A stretch of DNA of 64,000 nucleotides, from contig CAJLTA010000001.1 in NCBI GenBank assembly GCA_905209455.1, forward strand, positions 62,001 to 126,000, given 5' to 3'. The stretch is from an uncultured Collinsella sp. GTDB lineage: Bacteria; Actinomycetota; Coriobacteriia; Coriobacteriales; Coriobacteriaceae. Below the pieces are notes generated by a model that made no database searches, was not told the DNA's origin, and was given only the letters and a program-made list of their open reading frames with translations. Shown piece by piece: positions 1 through 7,474 of the stretch (positions are counted from its first letter, which is position 1; every line of letters starts with the position of its first letter). A program made the position numbers and the translations under genes.

Positions 1-152
1 CCGGCACACCCCCTAGCATTACCACCGGAGGCTTTATGCCCTTGACTGGCGATATGGCAATGTACGCCGTGGCCGCCGCAGCGGTCGCCGGAGCTGCACT
101 GATCGTGGTCGCGCTCCTGATCAAGCGGGGAGGTGGCAGCCATAAAGAGTAG
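1..152 (+). CDS. C-terminal end of a cell-wall-anchored (pilus-type) surface protein, partial
   Basis: Only the last 49 codons are in the window; the reading frame is open to the left edge and stops at the TAG at 150-152. The fragment shows a sortase sorting signal: an MPLTGD pentapeptide variant of LPXTG (codons 36-53), then a hydrophobic stretch rich in Ala/Val/Leu, then a basic tail (IKRGGGSHKE). This is the tripartite anchor recognised by sortases. It lies directly before a backbone pilin and a class C sortase, so it is probably the tip adhesin or minor pilin of the same pilus operon. The rest of the protein, and therefore its binding specificity, cannot be seen. Confidence 0.85.
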   Translation, partial: GTPPSITTGGFMPLTGDMAMYAVAAAAVAGAALIVVALLIKRGGGSHKE

Positions 153-260
153 CTGGCAGCCCCACAGAGAGCGGGGCGAGACGTAGCGAAGCAGATGCTA
201 AGACATAGACAGATGATGACCGATCGAATGAGAACCAACCGGAAAACGGAGGAAAAGAAG

Positions 261-1922
261 ATGAGCATGAGCAAGAACATCGCACGCCTGGCAGTAACCG
301 CCGGCCTCACAGCAGCGCTGAGCTTCGGTGGCGTGATGGCCCCGGTGACCATGGCGTTTGCTGAGGAGGGTGCCGCCCCCAGCTATTCGCTCACGATTAA
401 CCCGGACGCGGACAATGGCTCCACTTCGTTCAAGGCGTATCAGATTTTTACTGCTGACGTTATGGACGGAAAGTCCGGTAAGGTTACGTCCAACGTTGAG
501 TGGGCGAGTCCTGCCGCAAGGACTGCGGTCCTGGACGAGCTTGTTAATAATAAAGCCACTGGAATTACCAAAGACTCGACCGCTTCTGATGTTGCCGACT
601 ACCTTTCCAAGATCACTGATACCACTGATACCACGAGTTTGCCGCAGGGCAGCATCCTTAACAAGATTGCCTTGGCTGTAGAGAAGAATGTTACCGCTAA
701 GGGCAATTCCTTTGCTGCCGGTTGCACTTTCACCACTACGAGCGCCGGCTACTACCTGTTCATGACCGATACCGACTCGCTCAATACGAAAGAGGAGCAG
801 ACCGGTACCTCGCCGATCTTTGCGGTCGTGGGCGGCGGCGCAGTGAGCGTTACCGAGAAGACGAGCATCCCGACCGTGACGAAGCAGATCAAGGACGATG
901 CTAATGGCGTCGATTGGGAGGACAAGGCGGATTCCCAGATGGGTCAGACCGTTCAGTACAGGCTGACCGGCACGGTTGCAAACAATGTCGACACGTTCGG
1001 CACCTACTATTATGAGTTCTACGATGAGCTGTCTGCCGGTTTGACTGTTGATGAGTCCTCTGTCAAGGTCATGATTGATAAGACTCAGATCACGCCTACT
1101 TCTGTGACCGTGTCTGATCCCGATTCAAATGGCAAGACGGTCTTGAGCGTAAAGTTTGAAGATCTTAAGGCTGCCGCCGGGAAGGCCGGTGTCACTCTTG
1201 ACGGGAACACAAGGGTCGTTGTCAAGTACAGCGCCACGCTCGACCCGAAGAAGTCCCAGCATGTTGTTGTCGGTGACACGGGCAACTCCAATACCGTCAA
1301 GCTCATCTACTCCAACAACCCTGGCCACGAAACCAAGGGTGAGTCTGTGCCCGACACCGTGCGCAACTACACCTATGCGCTCAGGCTCGTCAAGAAGGAC
1401 GCGACTGATGAGACTAAGACACTTACCGGCGTAAGGTTCACCATCTGTGCCACTAATCCCGACGATACTGCATCCAAGGGCATGTATGTCCAGAAGAATG
1501 GCTCCCTCGCTGAAAGTCCTTATGAGTTCGAGACCACCGACTCCGGCGAGATTAACGTCAGGGGCCTCGATGCCGGCACCTACACCGTCAAGGAAACCCA
1601 TACGCTCGCCGGCTACAACACTATCCCCGATTTCACCTTCACCATCAAAGCCACTGGCCTCGAAAAAGATGAGGGTGTGGAAGAAAACAAGCTCACGGTC
1701 AAGACGAGCACCATGGGTTCCAATTTGGTCGAGGTTGACACGACCAACACGGACAACGGTACTGCTGCTTTGATTGTCAAAAACAAGCAGGGCTCCGGCC
1801 TCCCGCTGACCGGTCTCAACGGCGTGACCTTCACTTGGATCGCTGGTGGCGCGGTGCTGTGCATCGGCGTGGCGCACCTCATCCGCAGCCGTAAGCAGGC
1901 TGAGGAGTCCGAGCAGGAGTAA
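261..1922 (+). CDS. Isopeptide-forming backbone pilin with LPLTG anchor
   Basis: Major pilin subunit of a sortase-assembled pilus (553 residues). The ATG at 261 was chosen because GGAGG lies at 248-252 and the next residues form a Sec signal peptide (MSMSKNIARLAVTAG..., cleavage near AFAEEG). After it comes a pilin fold with a TVTKQI motif, whose Lys is a candidate for the inter-subunit isopeptide bond, then a fimbrial D2-like segment (YRLTGTV, YYYEFYDEL). A SpaA/Cna-B-type domain follows, with an E-box-like TYTVKET. The C-terminus has LPLTG at about residues 514-518, a membrane segment and a charged tail (RSRKQAEESEQE). It is followed by a terminator and then the sortase gene. Family assignment is secure; the exact isopeptide lysines are inferred. 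Confidence 0.93.
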   Translation: MSMSKNIARLAVTAGLTAALSFGGVMAPVTMAFAEEGAAPSYSLTINPDADNGSTSFKAYQIFTADVMDGKSGKVTSNVEWASPAARTAVLDELVNNKATGITKDSTASDVADYLSKITDTTDTTSLPQGSILNKIALAVEKNVTAKGNSFAAGCTFTTTSAGYYLFMTDTDSLNTKEEQTGTSPIFAVVGGGAVSVTEKTSIPTVTKQIKDDANGVDWEDKADSQMGQTVQYRLTGTVANNVDTFGTYYYEFYDELSAGLTVDESSVKVMIDKTQITPTSVTVSDPDSNGKTVLSVKFEDLKAAAGKAGVTLDGNTRVVVKYSATLDPKKSQHVVVGDTGNSNTVKLIYSNNPGHETKGESVPDTVRNYTYALRLVKKDATDETKTLTGVRFTICATNPDDTASKGMYVQKNGSLAESPYEFETTDSGEINVRGLDAGTYTVKETHTLAGYNTIPDFTFTIKATGLEKDEGVEENKLTVKTSTMGSNLVEVDTTNTDNGTAALIVKNKQGSGLPLTGLNGVTFTWIAGGAVLCIGVAHLIRSRKQAEESEQE

Positions 1923-2023
1923 CGCTAGCTCACCCACCCCTTTGGCAGGTGGGATGTGATGGCCATGAGACTTGCGGACACTTTTCTCGTCCATCGACGT
2001 TCTTGCTTTGCCATTTTCTTTTC

Positions 2024-2058
2024 GGGGCAGACTCCGCACTGGAGTTTGCCCCGTTTTG
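2024..2058 (+). terminator. Rho-independent terminator after the pilin gene
   Basis: A 12-bp stem (2024-2035 with 2041-2052, one G-T pair), 5-nt loop, then GTTTTGT. It lies between the pilin stop and the sortase start, so it may allow more pilin than sortase to be made by partial readthrough. Confidence 0.75.
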
Positions 2059-2132
2059 TATCTGCGAGCCCGCGCTGCGCTATCCTGCTTGGTGCAGCTC
2101 TCTAGCGCAACCTGACGAAAGTGGTGTGGCCG

Positions 2133-3023
2133 ATGTCACGTGCAAACAAACACTCCAAGCCCGCGGGCGGCAAGCGCCGTCGCAAGCGACTGCCGCGCTG
2201 GGCCGACCGGCTCATCACCATCGTCATCATCCTTATTGGCGTGGGCCTTATGACCTGGCCGTGGATCTTGGACCGGCTCGAGGCCTCGGGCGTGTTCAAT
2301 CAGATCAGCACCGTGTCCAGCACCGTGGACGCGCTCTCCGAAGAGGAGCGCGAGCGCATCCTGCTACAGGCGCGCTCCTATAACGAGCAGCTGGCGGGCG
2401 AGGCTACCGAGCTCCCCGCCGACCAGATCGAGCCCTACGACCAGCAGCTCATCTTTGACCGCGACCCCATGATGAGCTGGGTTGAGATCCCCTCCATCGA
2501 CGTGAGCATGCCCATCTACCACGGCACGAGCGAGGAAGTCCTCATGGCGGGCGTCGGCCACCTGGAGGGCACGAGCCTGCCGGTGGGCGGCACCTCGACG
2601 CATTGCGTGCTCACCGCGCACTCGGGCATGCGCAACCTGAGCATGTTCGACGACATCCACTCGCTGGAGCCCGGCGACCTGGTGCTGCTGCACACCATGA
2701 ACAAGACGCTCGCCTACAAGATGGTGGACTCCGAGGTCGTGCTGCCCGAGGAGATGGAGTCGCTGGCCATCGAGCCCGGCGCCGACAAGGTGACGCTCGT
2801 CACCTGCACGCCCTACGGCGTGAACGACCATCGCCTGCTGGTGCATTGCGTGCGCACCAAGTACAACAAGAAGGACGTCGACAAGCAAAAGTCGCTGGCC
2901 GGCCGCCACTGGGGCAAGCGCGAGTTTGCCGTGCTCATCGTGGTCGTAGCCATTGTGCTGTTGCTGCTGGACATCGTGATCCATGCGGTCCGCAAGCGCC
3001 GCAAGGCCAAGGCCTCGGCATAG
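2133..3023 (+). CDS. Class C (pilus-polymerising) sortase
   Basis: Membrane-bound transpeptidase that joins pilin subunits by cutting their LPXTG-like motif. About 296 residues: a basic N-terminus, an N-terminal membrane helix (ADRLITIVIILIGVGLMTW), an extracellular sortase domain with catalytic His in TAHSG, catalytic Cys in TCTPYG and the Arg following in NDHRLL, and a second C-terminal membrane helix before a basic tail. Two membrane segments and a lid-like DPM segment before the core (FDRDPMMSW) fit class C. The ATG at 2133 is preferred; in-frame GTGs at 2121 and 2124 are possible, and no strong ribosome site separates them. Its substrates are probably the two anchored proteins encoded upstream. 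Confidence 0.92.
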   Translation: MSRANKHSKPAGGKRRRKRLPRWADRLITIVIILIGVGLMTWPWILDRLEASGVFNQISTVSSTVDALSEEERERILLQARSYNEQLAGEATELPADQIEPYDQQLIFDRDPMMSWVEIPSIDVSMPIYHGTSEEVLMAGVGHLEGTSLPVGGTSTHCVLTAHSGMRNLSMFDDIHSLEPGDLVLLHTMNKTLAYKMVDSEVVLPEEMESLAIEPGADKVTLVTCTPYGVNDHRLLVHCVRTKYNKKDVDKQKSLAGRHWGKREFAVLIVVVAIVLLLLDIVIHAVRKRRKAKASA

Positions 3024-3035
3024 AGCATCGTTCAG

Positions 3036-3072
3036 AACCACCACAATGGGGACAGGCGCCTTTGCGGTGGTT
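3036..3072. repeat. CCACC-type hairpin repeat, copy 1
   Basis: Imperfect hairpin AACCACCACAATGG / CCTTTGCGGTGGTT around GGACAGGCG. A close relative, in the other orientation in its loop, lies at 31119-31153 beyond murT-gatD, so this is a dispersed intergenic repeat. It starts 12 nt after the sortase stop and could act as a 3' end. Confidence 0.7.
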
Positions 3073-3085
3073 GGGGCTTCCAAAT

Positions 3086-3142
3086 CATCACAACATTCGA
3101 TGAAAATCGCGATTTTGACTAAAAGCGTCGAATGTTGTGATG
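3086..3142. repeat. Palindromic repeat with nested palindrome
   Basis: Perfect 15-bp inverted arms (3086-3100 and 3128-3142) enclose 27 nt that themselves contain the 14-bp palindrome AAAATCGCGATTTT. It stands alone between the sortase gene and gatC. No T-run follows, so it is not a classical terminator. The rest of 3143-3305 holds a -10-like TATACT (3265-3270) before gatC and nothing else recognisable. Confidence 0.7.
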
Positions 3143-3305
3143 CTTTTCGCTATGGACGGTGCGGTTTCGTTGCAGAACCGCCATCCCGCCGCCTGCCAAC
3201 CGCCGCTCTCGTTACGTTTTCGCTGCATTTGGGTAAAGCACCTGCTCCAAGCGGCGTTGCCTTGTATACTAGAGCGGTTTATCTGTTATGCGGAAGGGAG
3301 CGCCT

Positions 3306-3617
3306 ATGGCACTCAGCGAGAAAGATGTGCGCGGCATCGCCGAGTACGCAAAGATCGCACTGACCGATGACGAGCTCACCCAGATGACGTCCTACATGAA
3401 CGACGCCGTCCAGATGCTCGAGCCCGTCCTGCAATATGACTTGCCCGACGTGGAGCCCACGTTCCATCCCATCGGAAGCCTGTCCAACGTGATGGGTGAT
3501 GACCTGCGCGAGCCCAAGCGTGACCTGCCGCTCGACGTTGCGCTCGAAAACGCCGGCAGCGCGCGCGACCGCTACTTCCGCGTGCCGTCCATTTTGGGAG
3601 AGGGGGAGAGCGAGTAA
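3306..3617 (+). CDS. gatC: Aspartyl/glutamyl-tRNA amidotransferase subunit C
   Basis: Small scaffold subunit (103 residues) of the GatCAB complex that converts misacylated Glu-tRNA(Gln) and Asp-tRNA(Asn) to the correct amides. The sequence has the usual family pattern: an N-terminal helix (VRGIAEYAKIALTDDEL), a central YMNDAVQMLEPV segment, and a Pro/Asp-rich tail (LREPKRDLPLDVALENA). The start at 3306 follows GGAAGGGAG. Its stop overlaps the gatA start (TAATG), and gatA overlaps gatB the same way, giving a tightly coupled gatCAB operon. The complex is expected to be essential because no glutaminyl-tRNA synthetase is seen here. Confidence 0.95.
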   Translation: MALSEKDVRGIAEYAKIALTDDELTQMTSYMNDAVQMLEPVLQYDLPDVEPTFHPIGSLSNVMGDDLREPKRDLPLDVALENAGSARDRYFRVPSILGEGESE

Positions 3618-5131
3618 TGGCGCTAAGCTTCGATTCCCTTACCGCCGCCCAGATCTCCGCGGGCGTTGCCTCCGGCGACTTTACCGCTACCGAGGTGGCC
3701 CAGGCCTCCCTTGCCGCCATCGAGGCGCGCGAGGGCGGGGTCCAGGCATTCCTGCAGGTGGCGCCCGAGCTGGCACTCGAGGCCGCCGCGCGCGTGGATG
3801 CCGATCGTGCCGCAGGCAAGCCGCTGCCCCCGCTCGCGGGCGTGCCGCTGGCCATCAAGGACAACATGAACCTTGTGGGCACGCGCACCACCTGCGCCTC
3901 CCGCATGCTCGGGGACTACCAGAGCGTCTACACCGCCACCTGCGTCCAGCGCATGCTCGATGCCGGCTGCCTGCCCATGGGCAAGGCCAACATGGACGAG
4001 TTTGCCTTTGGCAGCTCTACCGAGAGCTCGGCGTTCCACCGCACCAACAACCCCTGGGATACCGAGCGCGTGCCCGGCGGCTCCTCGGGCGGCTCCGCTG
4101 CCGCCGTCGCCGCGGGCGAGGTCGCGCTCTCGCTGGGCTCGGACACCGGCGGCTCCATTCGCCAGCCGGCGTCGCTGTGCGGCGTGGTGGGCTTTAAGCC
4201 CACGTATGGCGCCGTGAGCCGTTACGGCGTGGTTGCCTTTGGCTCGTCGCTCGACCAGGTGGGCCCCTTTGGCCGCACGGTCGAGGACGTCGCGCTGGCT
4301 ATGAACGCGCTCACCGGTGCGGGCCACGATCCGTACGACTGCACCAGCCAGGATTGCGCCGTCGACTTTACCGAGCATCTCAACGACAGCATAGAGGGCA
4401 AGCGCGTGGGCATCATCCCCGCGTTTATGGAGGCCGAGGGCCTGACGCCTGAGGTCAAGGCCGCTGTTCAGCGCGCCGCTCAGGAGCTGCAGAACCAGGG
4501 CGCCGAGCTGGTCGAGGTCGACCTGCCGCACCTGGACGCCGCTATCGCCGCCTACTACGTCATCGGCCCGGCTGAGGCGTTCTCCAACCTGGCCCGCTTC
4601 GACGGCATTCGCTACGGTTATCAGGAGGAGGGCTGCGCCAACCTGTCCGACCAGAGCTCGCTTTCGCGCGCCCACGGCTTTGGCGCCGAGGCCAAGCGCC
4701 GTCAGATGCTCGGCGCCTACCTGCTGAGCTCGGGCGTGTACGACAAGTACTACTACGCTGCGCAAAAGGCCCGCACGCTCATCACGCAGGACTACGACGC
4801 CGCGTATGCCAAGGTGGACACCATCCTCATGCCCGCCTCGCCGCGCACGGCCTTTAAGTTTGGCGAGATCAGCGACCCCACGCAGATGTATCTCTCCGAC
4901 CTGTACACCATCTCGCTCAACATTTGCGGCAACGGTGGCATCTCGGTGCCGCTGGGCCTGGGCGAGGACAGCAAGCTGCCCGTTTCTGCCCAGCTGGTTG
5001 GTCCGGCGTTTAAGGACCGTCAGCTGCTCACGTTTGCCCGCGCCCTGGAGCGCGGCTTTGCCGATGCCGCCACGGGTGCGCCCGCGCTTTCCGTCGCGCC
5101 CGATTTTGCCGGGAAGGGAGGCGAGCTGTAA
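3617..5131 (+). CDS. gatA: Aspartyl/glutamyl-tRNA amidotransferase subunit A
   Basis: Glutaminase subunit (504 residues) of GatCAB; it releases ammonia from glutamine and channels it to GatB. It belongs to the amidase-signature family: the Ser-cisSer-Lys triad is visible as Lys in LAIKDNMN, the Ser of GGSSGGSAAAV, and the nucleophile in GSDTGGSIRQPAS. Length is normal for the family. The ATG overlaps the gatC stop by one base and the TAA overlaps the gatB ATG, so translation of the three subunits is coupled. Nothing unusual was seen. Confidence 0.97.
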   Translation: MALSFDSLTAAQISAGVASGDFTATEVAQASLAAIEAREGGVQAFLQVAPELALEAAARVDADRAAGKPLPPLAGVPLAIKDNMNLVGTRTTCASRMLGDYQSVYTATCVQRMLDAGCLPMGKANMDEFAFGSSTESSAFHRTNNPWDTERVPGGSSGGSAAAVAAGEVALSLGSDTGGSIRQPASLCGVVGFKPTYGAVSRYGVVAFGSSLDQVGPFGRTVEDVALAMNALTGAGHDPYDCTSQDCAVDFTEHLNDSIEGKRVGIIPAFMEAEGLTPEVKAAVQRAAQELQNQGAELVEVDLPHLDAAIAAYYVIGPAEAFSNLARFDGIRYGYQEEGCANLSDQSSLSRAHGFGAEAKRRQMLGAYLLSSGVYDKYYYAAQKARTLITQDYDAAYAKVDTILMPASPRTAFKFGEISDPTQMYLSDLYTISLNICGNGGISVPLGLGEDSKLPVSAQLVGPAFKDRQLLTFARALERGFADAATGAPALSVAPDFAGKGGEL

Positions 5132-6807
5132 TGAGGGAACTTTCCGAGGTCCTGCAGGATTGGGAGGCCGTGATCGGTCTGGAGATCCATACCGAGCTCA
5201 CCGCACTCGATACCAAGATGTTCTGCAACTGCAAGCTCAGCCACGATGACGAGCCCAACGCCAACGTGTGCCCGGTGTGCCTGGGCCTGCCCGGCGCCCT
5301 GCCGGTGCCCAACAAGCGCGCCATCGAGAGCATCGTCAAAGCGGGTCTCGCCACCAACTGCGAGATCCAGCGTCACTCGATGTTCTACCGCAAGCACTAC
5401 TTCTATCCCGACATGGCCAAGAACTTCCAGACCACGCAAGGTCCGGTCGCCTTTGCCATGTACGGCCATCTGGATCTGGATGTGACCGGTCGCGGTGCCG
5501 CCGAGCGCCCCGACTGCGCATTTGGCGAGGCCGAGGCCCAGAGCCTGGCGAGCGCTTCGGCCAACGCCGAGGGCCTGTCCACGTCCATGACGTCGACCAT
5601 GCGCGAGGGCACCCAGCGCGCCGGCCACCTGGCCAGCTATGACGCGTCCAACCTGCAGATGCCCGAGCGTCGCGAGGACGGTTCCTACACGGTGCCCATC
5701 CGCATCCTGCGCATCCACATGGAGGAGGACGCCGCCAAGATGGTCCACGTGGGCGGAGCCGAGGGCCGCATTACCGCCGCGGCCGAGTCGCTCGTCGACT
5801 ACAACCGCTGCGGCACGCCGCTTATCGAGCTTGTCACCGAGCCCGACTTGCGTACGCCCGAGGAAGCGCGCCTGTTTATGGAGAAGCTCCGTCGCATCTT
5901 TGTGACGCTGGGCATTTCGGACTGCTCCATGGAGAAGGGCTCCATGCGCTGCGACGGCAACGTGTCGCTGCGTCGCCGCGGCGAGACCAAGCTGGGCACC
6001 AAGACCGAGCTCAAGAACCTCAACTCGTTTAAGAGCCTGCACGACGGCCTTGCCTACGAGATCTGCCGTCAGGCCGAGGTGCTCGAGGAGGGCGGAATCA
6101 TCTATCAGGAGACCCGCCACTGGGAGCCCAGTCGCAAGCGCACCGTAGTCATGCGTGTGAAGGAAACGGCCGACGACTATCGCCTGTTCCCCGATCCCGA
6201 CCTGGCGCCGTTCGATCTGGACGACGAGTTCATCGACCGCTGCCGTGGCGAGATCCCCGAGCTGCCCGATGCCAAGCGCGCCCGTTTTGAGGCCGACTTT
6301 GGTATTAAGGCGGCCGATGCCGAGCAGATTGCTGGCGACCCGGAGTTTGCCGAGTTCTTTGAGGCTGCCGCTGCCGGTATGGCTGGCAAGGAGGCTCAGA
6401 CGGTCGCAAACCTGCTGGTCAACGAGATGATCGCCTACCTTAAGGGCGCGGGTGTCTCGCTGACAGAGTCCGGTATTGCACCGGCTCAGGTGGCAGCCCT
6501 TGCCAAGCTGCTGGCGACCGATGCCATCAGCTCCAACCAAGCGCACGAGGTCTTTGAGGTCATGGCCCAGACCGGCGACGACCCCAACAAGATCGTCGAC
6601 GAGCGTGGTATGCGTCAGGTGAGCGATGCCGGTGCGCTGCAGCCGATTGTGGACGAGGTGCTGGCTAACTGTGCCGATCAGGCGCAGCAGTATCGTGACG
6701 GCAACCAGAAGGTCATCGGCTTTTTGGTAGGCCAGTGCATGAAGGCGAGCCGCGGCAAGGGCAACCCGAAGCTCTTCAACGAGTTGCTGAGAACGTCGCT
6801 CTCGTAA
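5131..6807 (+). CDS. gatB: Aspartyl/glutamyl-tRNA amidotransferase subunit B, with an internal insertion
   Basis: Kinase/transamidase subunit of GatCAB; it phosphorylates the misacylated residue and transfers ammonia to it. Family motifs are clear: VIGLEIHTEL, the zinc-site cysteines (FCNC and CPVCLGLPGALP), FYPDMAKNFQ, HMEEDAAK, and the C-terminal helical YqeY-like tail (VIGFLVGQCMKASRGKGNP). At 558 residues it is longer than the usual 470-500. The extra length lies between about residues 120 and 188, where most GatB proteins have only a short turn before the RIHLEEDAGK-type strand. The insert is Ala/Ser/Glu-rich and in frame, so this is a lineage feature, not decay. The stop is followed within 3 nt by a long palindromic element. 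Confidence 0.96.
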   Translation: MRELSEVLQDWEAVIGLEIHTELTALDTKMFCNCKLSHDDEPNANVCPVCLGLPGALPVPNKRAIESIVKAGLATNCEIQRHSMFYRKHYFYPDMAKNFQTTQGPVAFAMYGHLDLDVTGRGAAERPDCAFGEAEAQSLASASANAEGLSTSMTSTMREGTQRAGHLASYDASNLQMPERREDGSYTVPIRILRIHMEEDAAKMVHVGGAEGRITAAAESLVDYNRCGTPLIELVTEPDLRTPEEARLFMEKLRRIFVTLGISDCSMEKGSMRCDGNVSLRRRGETKLGTKTELKNLNSFKSLHDGLAYEICRQAEVLEEGGIIYQETRHWEPSRKRTVVMRVKETADDYRLFPDPDLAPFDLDDEFIDRCRGEIPELPDAKRARFEADFGIKAADAEQIAGDPEFAEFFEAAAAGMAGKEAQTVANLLVNEMIAYLKGAGVSLTESGIAPAQVAALAKLLATDAISSNQAHEVFEVMAQTGDDPNKIVDERGMRQVSDAGALQPIVDEVLANCADQAQQYRDGNQKVIGFLVGQCMKASRGKGNPKLFNELLRTSLS

Positions 6808-6810
6808 GCG

Positions 6811-6946
6811 GGAACCGAGGGGCCGGGCGCAGGGCCTTGCCTCTCAATTTCGGACAGTCCTGACTCACGACGGAGGCGCCACTGGCGCCTCCTGTTCGTG
6901 CGGAACTCATTGAGAGGCAAGGCCCTGCGCCCGGCCCCTCGGTTCC
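6811..6946 (+). repeat. Long-arm palindromic element A with conserved core (3' end of gatB)
   Basis: Perfect 38-bp inverted arms (6811-6848 and 6909-6946) flank a 60-nt core (6849-6908). In the gatB sense the core reads TCGGACAGTCCTGACTC, then a GC-rich inner hairpin (GGAGGCGCC/GGCGCCTCC), then GTGCGGAACTC. The same flanking core sequences occur in the element at 21974-22105, but there with unrelated arms and a different inner stem. The strand given is that of gatB. It could act as a strong terminator or as a 3'-end RNA structure; no T-run follows directly. Confidence 0.85.
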
Positions 6947-6995
6947 GCAACGACTCGGCCGTTCGGGTCAGGTGGGGCTGAATGGAATTTGGTGA

Positions 6996-7025
6996 ATGAG
7001 GGCGCCGTTGGCGCCCTCATTCTTT
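6996..7025 (+). terminator. Rho-independent terminator downstream of gatB
   Basis: Perfect 11-bp stem ATGAGGGCGCC/GGCGCCCTCAT (6996-7006 and 7010-7020) with a GTT loop, followed by TCTTT. This is probably the real end of the gatCAB transcript, beyond element A. Confidence 0.8.
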
Positions 7026-7095
7026 ATGGATGTGGCGCAGGGGCGGTTCCCTTGGTTACATCGCGCCCCAAGATTTCCAAAAAGTTAACCTTTGT

Positions 7096-7126
7096 TGAAC
7101 TTGATAGTTAGATAAACTAAACTATT
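7096..7126 (+). promoter_or_regulatory. Promoter with overlapping metal-box-like palindrome
   Basis: TTGAAC (7096-7101), a 17-nt spacer, TAAACT (7119-7124). Overlapping the -10 is the imperfect palindrome ATAGTTAG-ATAAA-CTAAACTAT (7105-7126), which resembles operators of DtxR/MntR-type metal regulators. This fits control of the P-type ATPase operon by a metal ion, but the regulator is not in the window. Confidence 0.55.
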
Positions 7127-7210
7127 TTCCAAAAGTGTGCTCGAGCAAACTTGTTTACTCGGGTGCTGAGGCACCGTGCCGCGTCCAATGCGGCAAAAGG
7201 GAGAAGCAAC

Positions 7211-7456
7211 ATGAAGAAGTCGACGTTCAATACCCTGCTTGTCGGTGGCGGTTTTCTGCTTGGCACGGCCGGCATCAAGCTGCTCACCAGCGCTCCGGTA
7301 AAGAATGCCTGCGTGCAGGGCATTGCGTGCGGCATGCGTGTCAAGAACTGCTACCAGGACATGGTCGAGCAGGCCAAGGCTAATGTCGACGACATGGTTG
7401 CCGAGGCTGCCTACATCACCCAGAGCGAGGCCGCTGCTGACGAGGCGGCCGAGTAA
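7211..7456 (+). CDS. Small membrane-associated protein, DUF6110-like
   Basis: 81-residue protein with an N-terminal hydrophobic segment (FNTLLVGGGFLLGTAGIKLLTS) followed by a short Cys-containing stretch (NACVQGIACGMRVKNCYQDM) and an acidic, Ala-rich tail. The start at 7211 follows GGGAGAAG. It is translated 18 nt ahead of a P1B-type ATPase, and the pair shares a promoter. Proteins of this size and pattern (DUF6110) are typically found beside such ATPases; the three cysteines could bind the transported metal or help the pump, but this is inference. The family name is from memory of the pattern and should be checked. Confidence 0.7.
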   Translation: MKKSTFNTLLVGGGFLLGTAGIKLLTSAPVKNACVQGIACGMRVKNCYQDMVEQAKANVDDMVAEAAYITQSEAAADEAAE

Positions 7457-7474
7457 CGCTCCCAGGCACAAACT

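Noticed and set aside
5020..6546. Long open frame antisense to gatA/gatB
   Set aside because: High-GC mirror of a real gene; gatB has full family motifs in the other strand and this frame has no recognisable domain or ribosome site.
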